DNA from: Enterobacter sp. JBIWA008
GTDB lineage: Bacteria; Pseudomonadota; Gammaproteobacteria; Enterobacterales; Enterobacteriaceae
DNA: 64,000 nt
Direction: 5' to 3'
Assembly: GCF_019968765.1 (NCBI RefSeq)
Contig: NZ_CP074149.1
Coordinates: 1,302,001-1,366,000, forward strand
Shown: positions 1 through 9,803 of the stretch, piece after piece
How positions within the stretch are numbered: position 1 is the stretch's first letter
Layout of the letters: each line of letters opens with the position of its first letter
Translations under genes and position numbers: made by a program
The notes under the pieces: generated by a model
Databases searched by the model: none
What the model was told of the DNA's origin: nothing
The model's input: the letters and a program-made list of their open reading frames with translations, nothing else

Positions 1-846
1 GCGAACGATCCGAGCGCCACGCTCTGCTTCCCGCTGATTGAACGGCATCAGATTAACGTCACCTCGCTGGTTCCTCCGGCGGTGAGCCTCTGGCTGCAGG
101 CGATTGCCGACGGCGCGGGCAACGCGCAGCTCAAATCCCTCAGGCTGCTGCAGGTGGGTGGCGCACGCCTCTCCGCCACGCTCGCGGCGCGCATTCCGCT
201 TGAAATCGGCTGTCAGCTTCAGCAGGTGTTCGGCATGGCGGAAGGGCTGGTGAACTACACCGCGCTCGACGACGCGCCGGAACGCATCATCAACACCCAG
301 GGCCGCCCGATGTGCCCGGACGACGAAGTGTGGGTGGCGGACGAGCACGGCAACCCGCTGCCGCGCGGGGAGGTCGGGCGTCTGATGACGCGCGGACCTT
401 ACACCTTCCGCGGCTATTTCAACAGCCCGGAACACAACGCCAGCGCCTTCGACGCCGAGGGCTTTTACTGCTCCGGCGATCTGATTGCTATTGACGAGCA
501 GGGCTACATCACCGTGCAGGGACGCGAGAAGGATCAGATCAACCGCGGCGGCGAGAAAATCGCCGCCGAAGAGATTGAAAACCTGCTGCTGCGCCACGAG
601 GCGGTGATCCACGCCGCGCTGGTGAGCATGGAGGACAGCCTGCTGGGCGAAAAAAGCTGCGCGTATCTGGTGGTGAAACAGCCCCTGCGCGCGGTCGAGG
701 TGCGCCGCTTCCTGCGCGAGCAGGGCGTTGCCGAATTCAAGCTGCCGGACCGCGTGGAGAGCGTGGAAGCGCTTCCGCTGACGCCGGTCGGCAAAGTCGA
801 TAAGAAACAGTTGCGCCTGTGGCTTGCTGAACGCGCCCGGGGCTGA
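1..846 (+). CDS. entE: 2,3-dihydroxybenzoate-AMP ligase EntE (3' part)
   Basis: C-terminal 281 residues of EntE; the reading frame is open from base 1, so the start lies outside the window. EntE adenylates 2,3-dihydroxybenzoate and loads it onto the carrier domain of EntB in enterobactin synthesis (cytoplasm). Visible adenylation-domain motifs in order: [10 protein letters not shown], the SGDL aspartate motif, [14 protein letters not shown] at the hinge, and near the C-terminus PVGKVDKK with the catalytic lysine of the swinging subdomain. It is followed after 10 bases by entB in the same operon (entCEBAH). In enterobacteria this operon is Fur-controlled from a promoter upstream of entC, not in this window. 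Confidence 0.97.
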   Translation, partial: ANDPSATLCFPLIERHQINVTSLVPPAVSLWLQAIADGAGNAQLKSLRLLQVGGARLSATLAARIPLEIGCQLQQVFGMAEGLVNYTALDDAPERIINTQGRPMCPDDEVWVADEHGNPLPRGEVGRLMTRGPYTFRGYFNSPEHNASAFDAEGFYCSGDLIAIDEQGYITVQGREKDQINRGGEKIAAEEIENLLLRHEAVIHAALVSMEDSLLGEKSCAYLVVKQPLRAVEVRRFLREQGVAEFKLPDRVESVEALPLTPVGKVDKKQLRLWLAERARG

Positions 847-856
847 GGAACAGAGT

Positions 857-1710
857 ATGGCTATCCCAAAATTAACCGCTTACGCGCTGCCAACCGCCGC
901 AGAGCTGCCGACCAGTAAAGTGAACTGGCCGTTTGAGCCTGAACGCGCCGCGCTGCTGATCCACGACATGCAGGAGTACTTCCTGAACTTCTGGGGCGAA
1001 AACAGCGCGATGATGCAGCAGGTGGTGGCGAATATCGCCAGACTGCGCGCTTACTGCAAAGCGCACAATATTCCGGTGTACTACACCGCCCAGCCGAAAG
1101 AGCAGAGCGAGGAAGACCGCGCCCTGCTGAACGATATGTGGGGGCCAGGCCTGACCCGTTCGCCGGAGCAGCAGCGCATTGTCCGTGAACTGACGCCGGA
1201 CGAAGCCGACACGGTGCTGGTGAAGTGGCGCTACAGCGCGTTCCACCGCTCGCCGCTGGAGCAGATGCTCAAGGAGACGGGACGCAACCAGCTGCTGATT
1301 ACCGGCGTTTACGCCCACATCGGCTGCATGACCACCGCCACCGATGCCTTTATGCGCGACATCAAGCCGTTCTTTATCGCCGACGCGCTGGCGGATTTCA
1401 CCCGCGACGAGCACCTGATGTCGCTCAAGTACGTGGCCGGACGCTCGGGCCGCGTGGTGATGACCGACGAGCTGCTGCCGTCCGTTCCGGCGACCAAAGC
1501 CGCGCTCCGCGAGCTGATCCTGCCGCTGCTGGACGAGTCCGACGAGCCGATGGATGACGAAAACCTGATCGACTACGGTCTGGACTCGGTGCGCATGATG
1601 GCGCTGGCCGCCCGCTGGCGAAAAGTGCACGGCGACATTGACTTCGTGATGCTGGCAAAAAATCCAACAATCGACGCCTGGTGGGCGCTGCTTTCCCGCG
1701 AGGTGAAGTG

Positions 1711-1711
<1 letters not shown>
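857..1711 (+). CDS. entB: Isochorismatase / aryl carrier protein EntB
   Basis: Bifunctional enterobactin enzyme of 284 residues (E. coli 285). The N-terminal isochorismatase domain converts isochorismate to 2,3-dihydro-2,3-dihydroxybenzoate. The C-terminal aryl carrier domain (about 210-284) holds the phosphopantetheine attachment serine in GLDSVRMM, Ser244, equivalent to E. coli Ser245. The ATG at 857 (MAIPKLTAY) was chosen because it matches the family N-terminus; an in-frame upstream start at 824 would overlap entE. The stop TGA shares its last base with the ATG of entA, so the two are translationally coupled. Confidence 0.97.
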
Positions 1712-2878
<1,167 letters not shown>

Positions 2879-3027
2879 GCCAGGCAGATCAAAGTGATCG
2901 GCTTAACACTGTGGTGTAAATCTCTGGTTTGACCACGCATTATTGCGTTTCAAAGTTGTTAAATTTTTCCGGTTGTTCTAGAAACAAAATGTAACATCTC
3001 ACTGTTTCACAACGACGGATAACAACT

Positions 3028-5133
3028 ATGAACAACTCAGGGAAATACCTTACATGGGCAGGGCTCTCCGTTGTGGGAGCCTTTGCCCTGGGCTATATCG
3101 CCCTCAACCGGGGGGAACAGATCAATGCGCTCTGGATCGTCGTCGCCTCCGTCTGCATTTATCTGATCGCGTATCGTTTTTATGGCCGCTATATCGCGAA
3201 GAACGTCCTGGGCGTTGACGCGACGCGCATGACGCCAGCCGTCCGCCATAACGACGGGCTGGACTACGTGCCGACCGATAAAAAAGTGCTGTTCGGTCAC
3301 CATTTTGCGGCGATTGCCGGGGCGGGCCCGCTGGTGGGGCCGGTGCTTGCGGCGCAGATGGGCTACCTGCCGGGGATGATCTGGATCCTCGCGGGCGTGG
3401 TACTGGCGGGCGCGGTGCAGGACTTTATGGTGCTGTTCGTCTCAACCCGCCGCGACGGGCGTTCGCTGGGTGAGCTGGTGAAAGAGGAGATGGGGGCAAC
3501 CGCCGGGGTGATTGCGCTGGTGGCGACCTTTATGATCATGGTGATCATCCTCGCGGTGCTGGCGATGATCGTGGTGAAAGCGCTGACCCACAGCCCGTGG
3601 GGAACGTATACCGTTGCCTTCACCATTCCGCTGGCGCTGTTTATGGGGATTTACATTCGCTACCTGCGCCCCGGCCGCATTGGTGAGGTGTCGGTGATTG
3701 GCCTGGTGTTCCTCGTGTTCGCCATTATCTCCGGCGGCTGGGTGGCGGAAAGCCCGACCTGGGCTCCGCTCTTCGACTTTACCGGCGTACAGCTGACCTG
3801 GATGCTGGTGGGCTACGGCTTTGTGGCGGCGGTGCTGCCGGTGTGGCTGCTGCTGGCGCCGCGTGACTACCTCTCTACGTTCCTGAAAATCGGCACCATC
3901 GTCGGGCTGGCTATCGGCATTCTGATTATGCGTCCGACCCTGACCATGCCTGCGTTAACCAAATTCATCGACGGTACCGGCCCGGTCTGGACCGGTAACC
4001 TGTTCCCATTCCTGTTTATCACCATCGCCTGCGGTGCGGTCTCTGGCTTCCACGCCCTGATTGCATCGGGCACCACGCCGAAGATGCTGGCGAATGAAAA
4101 TCAGGCCTGCCTGATTGGCTACGGCGGCATGCTGATGGAGTCTTTCGTGGCCATCATGGCGCTGGTCTCCGCCTGCATTATCGACCCGGGCGTCTACTTT
4201 GCGATGAACAGCCCGATGGCGGTCCTGGCCCCGGCCGGAACCGTTGACGTCGTAGCGTCTGCCGCGCAGGTGGTGAGCGGCTGGGGCTTTGCGATTACGC
4301 CAGACACGTTAACCAGCATTGCGAATGAGGTGGGCGAGCAGTCGATCATCTCACGTGCGGGCGGGGCGCCTACGCTGGCGGTTGGCATGGCGTATATTCT
4401 TCACGGCGCGCTGGGCGGCCTGATGGACGTCTCGTTCTGGTACCATTTCGCCATCCTGTTCGAGGCGCTGTTTATCCTGACGGCGGTAGATGCGGGAACC
4501 CGTGCGGCGCGCTTTATGCTGCAGGATCTGCTGGGGGTGATCTCCCCGAACCTGAAGCGTACCGATTCGCTCCCGGCTAACCTGCTGGCGACGGCGCTGT
4601 GCGTGCTGGCGTGGGGCTATTTCCTGCACCAGGGCGTGGTCGATCCGCTGGGCGGGATTAACACCCTGTGGCCGCTGTTTGGTATTGCCAACCAGATGCT
4701 GGCAGGCATGGCGCTGATGCTCTGCGCGGTGGTGCTGTTCAAGATGAAGCGCCAGCGTTACGCCTGGGTGGCATTAGTGCCAACCGCGTGGCTGCTGATC
4801 TGTACCCTGACGGCGGGCTGGCAGAAAGCCTTCAGCCCGGACAACAAGGTGGGCTTCCTGGCAATCGCCAACAAGTTCCAGGCGATGATCGACAGCGGTA
4901 AGATCCCGGCGCAGTACACCGAGTCCCAGCTGTCGCAGCTGGTGTTTAACAACCGTCTGGACGCCGGGCTGACCATTTTCTTTATGGTGGTGGTCGTGGT
5001 GCTGGCGTTGTATTCTCTCAGGACCGCGCTGGCGGCGTTGAAAAACGATAAGCCAACGGCGAAAGAGACGCCGTATGAGCCAATGCCTGAGAACCTGGAC
5101 GAGATTGTCACCCAGGCCAAAGGGGCGCATTAA
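3028..5133 (+). CDS. cstA: Pyruvate/carbon-starvation transporter CstA
   Basis: Inner-membrane protein of 701 residues, identical in length to E. coli CstA, with many hydrophobic segments from residue 8 onward. CstA was named as a peptide transporter induced by carbon starvation and is now described as a pyruvate/H+ symporter, paralogue of BtsT. The conserved N-terminal block with [20 protein letters not shown] and [17 protein letters not shown] is present. The 149-base leader separates it from entH. No clean CRP site (TGTGA-N6-TCACA) could be found there, although cstA is CRP/CsrA-controlled in E. coli. ybdD follows across a REP palindrome, as cstA-ybdD does in E. coli. Confidence 0.97.
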   Translation: MNNSGKYLTWAGLSVVGAFALGYIALNRGEQINALWIVVASVCIYLIAYRFYGRYIAKNVLGVDATRMTPAVRHNDGLDYVPTDKKVLFGHHFAAIAGAGPLVGPVLAAQMGYLPGMIWILAGVVLAGAVQDFMVLFVSTRRDGRSLGELVKEEMGATAGVIALVATFMIMVIILAVLAMIVVKALTHSPWGTYTVAFTIPLALFMGIYIRYLRPGRIGEVSVIGLVFLVFAIISGGWVAESPTWAPLFDFTGVQLTWMLVGYGFVAAVLPVWLLLAPRDYLSTFLKIGTIVGLAIGILIMRPTLTMPALTKFIDGTGPVWTGNLFPFLFITIACGAVSGFHALIASGTTPKMLANENQACLIGYGGMLMESFVAIMALVSACIIDPGVYFAMNSPMAVLAPAGTVDVVASAAQVVSGWGFAITPDTLTSIANEVGEQSIISRAGGAPTLAVGMAYILHGALGGLMDVSFWYHFAILFEALFILTAVDAGTRAARFMLQDLLGVISPNLKRTDSLPANLLATALCVLAWGYFLHQGVVDPLGGINTLWPLFGIANQMLAGMALMLCAVVLFKMKRQRYAWVALVPTAWLLICTLTAGWQKAFSPDNKVGFLAIANKFQAMIDSGKIPAQYTESQLSQLVFNNRLDAGLTIFFMVVVVVLALYSLRTALAALKNDKPTAKETPYEPMPENLDEIVTQAKGAH

Positions 5134-5140
5134 CCCGTGT

Positions 5141-5167
5141 GCCGGGTGGCGCTAGCGCTTACCCGGC
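5141..5167. repeat. REP palindrome between cstA and ybdD
   Basis: GCCGGGTGGC and GCTTACCCGGC arms surround GCGCTAGCGC. This is the classical enterobacterial REP layout (GCCGGGTGGCG...TACCCGGC). It lies in the 59-base gap inside the cstA-ybdD transcript, where such elements usually stabilise upstream mRNA. A second, related copy is at 51299-51328. Confidence 0.85.
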
Positions 5168-5192
5168 CTTAATTTCCTGTGAGACCAGAATT

Positions 5193-5390
5193 ATGTTCGA
5201 CACCCTCTCCAAAGCAGGTAAGTACCTGGGCCAGGCCGCCAAAATGATGATTGGCGTGCCGGACTACGACAACTACGTCGAGCATATGCGCGTCAACCAT
5301 CCGGACCAGACGCCCATGACCTATGAAGAATTCTTCCGCGACCGCCAGGACGCGCGCTACGGCGGCAAGGGCGGAGCGAAGTGCTGTTAA
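5193..5390 (+). CDS. ybdD: YbdD, small partner of CstA
   Basis: A 65-residue protein (DUF466 family) equal in length and nearly identical in sequence to E. coli YbdD. It starts [19 protein letters not shown] and ends in [11 protein letters not shown] with a terminal Cys-Cys pair. It is the usual companion of CstA, as YjiX is of BtsT, and such small proteins are reported to be needed for transporter activity. The start at 5193 matches the family; an in-frame upstream start at 5139 would run through the REP element. Its stop codon interlocks with the stop of the convergent antitoxin gene (bases 5387-5390). Confidence 0.93.
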   Translation: MFDTLSKAGKYLGQAAKMMIGVPDYDNYVEHMRVNHPDQTPMTYEEFFRDRQDARYGGKGGAKCC

Positions 5391-5791
5391 CCCTCTTTCG
5401 GTAAATAGAGGCTGATCTGCTCCTGTTTGCAGCCGTAAATGGCTGCCAGCTTTTCACGGGTGCGCTTTTGCGGACGGGAGTCCAGCGCTTCCAGCTGTGA
5501 CACGGCGGACTGGCTGATGCCGAGTTTCTCCGCCACCTCCTGCTGGGACATGCCGCGTAGGATGCGCCACGCGGCCTGCAGGCTGACGTTCTCGTTATGC
5601 ATGATGTCGCATACTTCCCCCGGTAGACCTACGTTGTCATAGACGTCTGATTCGTATGGAATATCCTCCCACTCATTTTCATCATCGTCGTCGTACTCCA
5701 GCATGGCTAAGCGCATGCGAAAATATTCACCGTAGGGAATGACGACATACTGATTTTTTCCTTCTTCATCCTTTATGAACTGAATAGTCAT
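5387..5791 (-). CDS. HTH-type antitoxin of a RelE/HigB-like module
   Basis: About 134 residues from the ATG at 5791 ([11 protein letters not shown]), with an alternative ATG at 5809. The N-terminal half is acidic (a run of Asp/Glu around residues 36-50), suited to binding a basic toxin. The C-terminal half is an XRE/Cro helix-turn-helix: [20 protein letters not shown], followed by a tail typical of HigA-type antitoxins. The gene lies downstream of and overlaps the toxin gene by 26 bases, the toxin-first order of HigBA-like pairs. It likely represses its own operon and neutralises the toxin. The 3' end shares bases with the ybdD stop. No close named homologue was recognised. Confidence 0.82.
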   Translation of the reverse strand: MTIQFIKDEEGKNQYVVIPYGEYFRMRLAMLEYDDDDENEWEDIPYESDVYDNVGLPGEVCDIMHNENVSLQAAWRILRGMSQQEVAEKLGISQSAVSQLEALDSRPQKRTREKLAAIYGCKQEQISLYLPKEG

Positions 5792-6068
5792 ATTCCGTAT
5801 GTTCCTCATGAAGGTAGGTGGTAGTTGTCCGGCGTTTTACCGCCACTATGTAGCAGGTATCGCCCGGCGGATCGCCGAAGGTGTAAATGATCCTGTAATC
5901 GCCTAATCGCAGCCTGTAATGGTTTTCGGGAAAAGATAATTTCTTGATATCTGAGACCGGCGACGCTTTATCATCCATCTTCTCCAGCCTGAATTTAATG
6001 CGGTTCTGATACCGATTATCGATTTTAGAAAATTGCTTCTCTGCTGTTTTTGACCAGACAATCTTCAT
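5766..6068 (-). CDS. RelE/ParE-family toxin
   Basis: 100 residues from ATG 6068, preceded by GGAGG eight bases upstream; an in-frame ATG at 6095 lacks such a site. The protein is basic, begins MKIVWSKTAEKQF and carries the family core HYRLRLGDYRIIYTF and a C-terminal IVAVKRR strand, as in RelE/HigB-type ribosome-dependent mRNA interferases and ParE gyrase toxins. The subfamily and so the target cannot be fixed by eye. It overlaps the antitoxin gene and is transcribed first. The pair sits between ybdD and ybdH, where E. coli K-12 has nothing, so it is an acquired module. Confidence 0.82.
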   Translation of the reverse strand: MKIVWSKTAEKQFSKIDNRYQNRIKFRLEKMDDKASPVSDIKKLSFPENHYRLRLGDYRIIYTFGDPPGDTCYIVAVKRRTTTTYLHEEHTEYDYSVHKG

Positions 6069-6124
6069 CCGTACCTCCACTGTACGCCCACACAAAATAT
6101 AAGGAAATAATAAGACTATTAGAT

Positions 6125-6137
6125 AAATTCCGAATTT
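6125..6137. promoter_or_regulatory. Possible toxin-antitoxin operator palindrome
   Basis: AAATTC-C-GAATTT is a perfect 6+6 inverted repeat about 57 bases upstream of the toxin start, in an AT-rich promoter-like stretch. Autoregulated toxin-antitoxin operons usually have such an operator next to the promoter. Assignment rests on position and symmetry only. Confidence 0.35.
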
Positions 6138-6212
6138 CTTATGGGGTACTGTAGAGCGGAGAAAAAACGCAGGTAAGAGGCAAAACGCGAACCGTCGAGA
6201 GCGCTCGGAAGG

Positions 6213-6234
6213 GCCTCTGTCGGGCGACAGAGGC
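6213..6234 (-). terminator. Stem-loop downstream of the SDR gene
   Basis: GCCTCTGTC-GGGC-GACAGAGGC is a perfect 9-bp hairpin 18 bases beyond the stop of the minus-strand SDR gene. The T-run on the minus side is weak (CCTTCC), so termination would be modest or Rho-assisted. It also insulates the divergent toxin-antitoxin promoter. Confidence 0.5.
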
Positions 6235-6251
6235 TTGCAGGAAATATGCGA

Positions 6252-6995
6252 TCAGGCGTTCAAGCCGCCGTCCACATCCAGCCCTGTGCCGGAGATCTGC
6301 CCGGCAGCCGGGCTGGCAAGAAACGTGACCGCCGCCGCGACGTCTTCCGGCTGGCCGTAGTGCCCCAACGCAATAAGCTGACGCTGCGAGTCAGCCTGTG
6401 CCCCGTCTTCCGGGTTCATATCGCTATTGGTGGGGCCGGGGTGCACCAGGTTAACGGTTATGCCGCGCGGTCCTAAATCACGAGCCAGCCCGCGGGTGAG
6501 GGAGTTAAGCGCCGATTTGGTCATCGAGTAAACGGCAATGCCCGGCTGCGCCACGCGGTTTGCCAGGCAGCTGCCGATGTTAATGATGCGCCCGCCGTCA
6601 GACATGTGCACCAGCGCTTCCTGAATGGCGATCACCACGCCGCGAATGTTGACGTTGATAAGGGCGTCAATATCCGCCAGCGTCATGGACTCCAGCGGGC
6701 CGCCGCGCGCGATCCCGGCGTTGTTGACCAGAATATCCAGCCCGCCAAGGGAACGCGCCGCATGGGTGACGGCATCCTGAATCGCTTGCGCGCTGGCGCT
6801 GTCCGCCTGCACGGCTTCGCCGTGTCGTCCCAGCGCCTTAATCTCATCGACGACCGCCTGGGCTTTATCGGCAGATTTTTCATACGTAATAATCACATCC
6901 GCACCGGCGCGCGCCAGCGACAGGGCAATAGCGCGACCCAACCCGCGGCTGGCACCGGTAACCAGCGCCTTTTTACCTGTTAAATCGATCTGCAT
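6252..6995 (-). CDS. SDR-family NAD(P)-dependent oxidoreductase
   Basis: Classical short-chain dehydrogenase of 247 residues, cytoplasmic. TGASRGLG cofactor motif at residue 14, NNAG near 90, catalytic Ser in NIGSC, and YSMTK with the catalytic Tyr/Lys pair around residue 158. A C-terminal VDGGLNA closes the fold. The layout resembles BdcA/YjgI-like SDRs (GPRGITVNLVHPGPTNSD), but the substrate cannot be read from sequence. It is a single gene 57 bases downstream of hcxA on the same strand, so it may be cotranscribed with it. Absent from this place in E. coli K-12. Confidence 0.85.
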   Translation of the reverse strand: MQIDLTGKKALVTGASRGLGRAIALSLARAGADVIITYEKSADKAQAVVDEIKALGRHGEAVQADSASAQAIQDAVTHAARSLGGLDILVNNAGIARGGPLESMTLADIDALINVNIRGVVIAIQEALVHMSDGGRIINIGSCLANRVAQPGIAVYSMTKSALNSLTRGLARDLGPRGITVNLVHPGPTNSDMNPEDGAQADSQRQLIALGHYGQPEDVAAAVTFLASPAAGQISGTGLDVDGGLNA

Positions 6996-7052
6996 GATGA
7001 CCTCGTTACGAGAGTGGTATGAATCATCATTAGGTATAGACGGTCAGGGCGA

Positions 7053-8141
7053 TTAACGGCTGAAGGATTCCACCTTCTCAAACGCGGCGCGCAGAACGTC
7101 AGGCGTTAACGTAATGGGTAAATAATGAATCGACTCCACCGGACGCAGGGTGTGGGCAATCACCTTATCCAGCTCGTCACGGTTGTTGATATCGACGTCC
7201 AGCTCGCGAAGCGTGGTCGGCAGGTTAAAACGCCGGTACGCCGTCACCAGCTGCGCCAGCACGTCGTCCTGGCCGAGCAGCGCGCTCTGCACCAGAATGC
7301 CGTAGGCCACCTTGGTGCCGTGCAGGTACTTCTCCGTCTGCGGCAGCATGGTCAAACCGTTGTGCACCGCATGCGCTGCCGCCACGCGGGTGTAGCGCTC
7401 GCCCAGACCGCCAACCATACCGCCACCGGCGACGATCGCGTCCACCACGTCCCGGAACGCCTGCGTCTGTTCGCCGCGCTGCTGGTCGGCCAGCGCTTCC
7501 TCGCTGCGTTCCAGCAGCACGTCGCGGATAGCCAGCGCGCCGTTGATGCCCAGCCGCACGGTCAGCGGCAGGTTTTCCGGCTCAGGTGCTAATACAACGG
7601 CTTCGTACCACTTCGCCAGCGTATCGCCGATACCCGCCAGCAGGTATTCCGCCGGGGCGTTGAGCACGATCTGCGGCTCCACCAGCACCAGGAAGTTGGC
7701 GTCGTCGAAGATCTCAAAATGCAGCGCCTGGCCGGCATCGTTGTACCAGACGGAAAGCGGGGTCCACGCCGCGCAGGTAGCGGCAATGGTGGGAATGCCG
7801 ACAAACGGCACCCCTAAGCGGCGCGCCACGGCCTTGACGGTATCTAACACCGCGCCGCCGCCGACGCCAATCACCACGCTGGCGTCGCTGCCGGATTCAT
7901 TCACCAGATGGGTGACGTCGCGCTCGCTGCAGTGGCCTTTAAACAGCAGGCGTTTCGCCCCCGGCGCGTTAAAGCTCTCCGGCAGGAAAGGGCGCGCGCC
8001 TTCGATAGCGCGCTCGCCGTAGATCCACACCGCGCGGGAAAGCTGTTCCGGGGTAAAGAAGTTATCCAGCCGCGCAAGGCTTCCGGAATGAGAGAAGTAG
8101 TTCGCCGGGCCAGGCACGACGCGGATATCGGTGTTGCTCAT
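7053..8141 (-). CDS. hcxA: Hydroxycarboxylate dehydrogenase A (YbdH)
   Basis: Iron-containing/glycerol-dehydrogenase-type enzyme of 362 residues, the length of E. coli HcxA (YbdH). E. coli HcxA reduces 2-oxo acids such as 2-oxobutyrate and 2-oxoglutarate with NADPH. GVGGGAVLDTVKAVA is the nucleotide-binding region (about residue 91). The metal ligands of the family are visible as Asp in GIGDTLAKW, His in AAAHAVHNG and His in YLHGTKVA. It is divergent from the ABC transporter across a MetJ-like operator. In E. coli it is paired with the mtnE orthologue ybdL, so a role on methionine-derived 2-oxo acids is a reasonable inference. Confidence 0.92.
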   Translation of the reverse strand: MSNTDIRVVPGPANYFSHSGSLARLDNFFTPEQLSRAVWIYGERAIEGARPFLPESFNAPGAKRLLFKGHCSERDVTHLVNESGSDASVVIGVGGGAVLDTVKAVARRLGVPFVGIPTIAATCAAWTPLSVWYNDAGQALHFEIFDDANFLVLVEPQIVLNAPAEYLLAGIGDTLAKWYEAVVLAPEPENLPLTVRLGINGALAIRDVLLERSEEALADQQRGEQTQAFRDVVDAIVAGGGMVGGLGERYTRVAAAHAVHNGLTMLPQTEKYLHGTKVAYGILVQSALLGQDDVLAQLVTAYRRFNLPTTLRELDVDINNRDELDKVIAHTLRPVESIHYLPITLTPDVLRAAFEKVESFSR

Positions 8142-8176
8142 GGTGTTGTCCTTTTTGGGGAAGCGCTAACCCGATG

Positions 8177-8200
8177 TTATGTCTGGACATCTGGATGGCT
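8177..8200. promoter_or_regulatory. MetJ-like operator, hcxA/ABC transporter
   Basis: Three tandem 8-mers TTATGTCT-GGACATCT-GGATGGCT match the MetJ box AGACGTCT in 5, 6 and 5 of 8 positions. They lie in the 159-base divergent promoter region between hcxA and the ABC ATPase gene. MetJ binds two or more such adjacent boxes with S-adenosylmethionine as corepressor. This is the weakest of the three sites in the island, but its phase and place are right. Confidence 0.6.
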
Positions 8201-8300
8201 AATAATATTTCGCTTTAACTTATGCCTTTTCCGTCGTTGTCAGTCAACCGGAGCTGTGAAAAATTCGATAAATCAGAAGAGTAATGAAGGATTTACGCGG

Positions 8301-9803
8301 ATGGTTTCCAGTCGCCTTGAGATGCGCGGTATCAGCCTGGCCTTTTCCGGCTTTCAGGCGCTGTCGCGCGTGAATTTCACCTTAACCGGCGGGTCCGTAC
8401 ATGCGCTGACCGGTGCCAACGGCGCGGGAAAATCGACGCTGATGGCGGTGCTGTGCGGGACGCACGACCACTATGAGGGCGAAATTTGCATCAACAACCA
8501 GCCGGTGAGCATCCGTGAGCCGCTCGATGCCAAACGGCTGGGCATCCACCTCGTACAGCAGGAAGTGGACGTGGCGCTGATCCCGGGGTTAAGCATCGCC
8601 GAGAACATCATGCTCGACCAGCTGGCGCTGCCGGGGCATCGCTTCAACTGGCGCGCCATCCGCCAGCAGGCGAGACAGGCGCTGGCGCAGCTCGATATTT
8701 CTCTCGACGTTCGCCGTTCCATCGACAGCTGTTCGCTGGCCGAAAAGCAGCAGATTTTGCTGGCACGCGCCTTGTCCCACCACTGCCGTTTTTTGATTCT
8801 TGATGAGCCCACCGCGCCGCTGGATGCGCACGAGAGCGAGCGTCTGTTTGCGGTGGTGAGACGTTTAAAGCAGCAGGGCATCGGCGTGGTGTTTATCTCC
8901 CACCGCATTCACGAGCTGAAGGCTATCTGCGACACCCTGACGGTGCTTCGCGACGGCAAGCTGATCGAGTCCGGACCGATGGCCGATCTTAGCGGCGAAG
9001 CGATCGTCGAGAAGATGCTCGGCCACGTGCTGAGCGATATCTATCCGCCCGCGCGACCGCCGCACGGCGACGAGACGCTGCTGCGGGTGGAAGGTCTGCA
9101 TGACGACGCGCTGCTAAAAGATATCTCCCTGCACCTGCGCAAAGGCGAAATTCTCGGGATTGCCGGGCTGGCGGGGGCGGGGAAAACCGAACTCTGCAAG
9201 GCGCTGTTTGGCGCCACCAAAAGCCGCGTCGCGCGCGGTGAGCTGAATCATCAATCCTGGCAGCCTCGCGATCCGGCCGACTCCGTGCTGCGCGGGCTGG
9301 CGCTGGTGCCGGAGGAGCGGCGCAAGGAGGGCATTTTTATCGACGAGCCGGTGAGCATGAACCTTGCCGTGTGCGCCGATAACAGCTTTTCACGCTGGAG
9401 CCTGTTTGGCCATCGTCAGGCGTGGCGCTGGGCGGAAGAGGTGATTGCCCGCGTCGGCGTGCGCGCGCGTGGGCCGGGGCAGGTGCTGCGCCGCTTATCT
9501 GGCGGCAACCAGCAGAAGGTCGCCATCGGTAAATGGCTGCGCAATGACGCCAGCGTGCTGATATTCGACGAGCCGACCAAAGGCGTGGACGTGAAGGCCA
9601 AAACCGACCTGTTCCAGCTGATTGACGGCCTGGCGCGCGAGGGCAAAGGGGTGATTTACGCCTCGGGCGAATTTGCCGAACTGGTGGGACTGTGCGACCG
9701 CATCTGCGTCCTGTGGGACGGGCGCATCGTGGCGGAAATCGCCGGGGCAGAGGCCCGGGAAGAGACACTACTTTACTATTCAACCGGAGGAACGGCGTCG
9801 TGA
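8301..9803 (+). CDS. Ribose-type ABC importer, tandem ATPase subunit (putative methylthioribose)
   Basis: RbsA/MglA-type ATPase of 500 residues with two fused nucleotide-binding domains. Domain 1 has Walker A GANGAGKST (about residue 34), Walker B LILDEPTAPLD and a degenerate signature (SLAEKQQ in place of LSGGQ). Domain 2 has a shorter GLAGAGKTE P-loop, an intact LSGGNQQKVAIGKW signature and LIFDEPTKGVD. One degenerate site is normal in this family. The ATG at 8301 has AAGGA ten bases upstream; a longer in-frame opening from 7908 runs antisense through hcxA. First gene of a four-gene unit behind a MetJ-like operator. The substrate is inferred from context: MTR rather than ribose. Confidence 0.85.
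   Translation: MVSSRLEMRGISLAFSGFQALSRVNFTLTGGSVHALTGANGAGKSTLMAVLCGTHDHYEGEICINNQPVSIREPLDAKRLGIHLVQQEVDVALIPGLSIAENIMLDQLALPGHRFNWRAIRQQARQALAQLDISLDVRRSIDSCSLAEKQQILLARALSHHCRFLILDEPTAPLDAHESERLFAVVRRLKQQGIGVVFISHRIHELKAICDTLTVLRDGKLIESGPMADLSGEAIVEKMLGHVLSDIYPPARPPHGDETLLRVEGLHDDALLKDISLHLRKGEILGIAGLAGAGKTELCKALFGATKSRVARGELNHQSWQPRDPADSVLRGLALVPEERRKEGIFIDEPVSMNLAVCADNSFSRWSLFGHRQAWRWAEEVIARVGVRARGPGQVLRRLSGGNQQKVAIGKWLRNDASVLIFDEPTKGVDVKAKTDLFQLIDGLAREGKGVIYASGEFAELVGLCDRICVLWDGRIVAEIAGAEAREETLLYYSTGGTAS

Noticed and set aside
2879..3027. CRP site in the cstA leader
   Set aside because: AAATGTAACATCTCACTG resembles a CRP half-site pair but the spacing between TGTAA and TCAC is four, not six, so it was not annotated.
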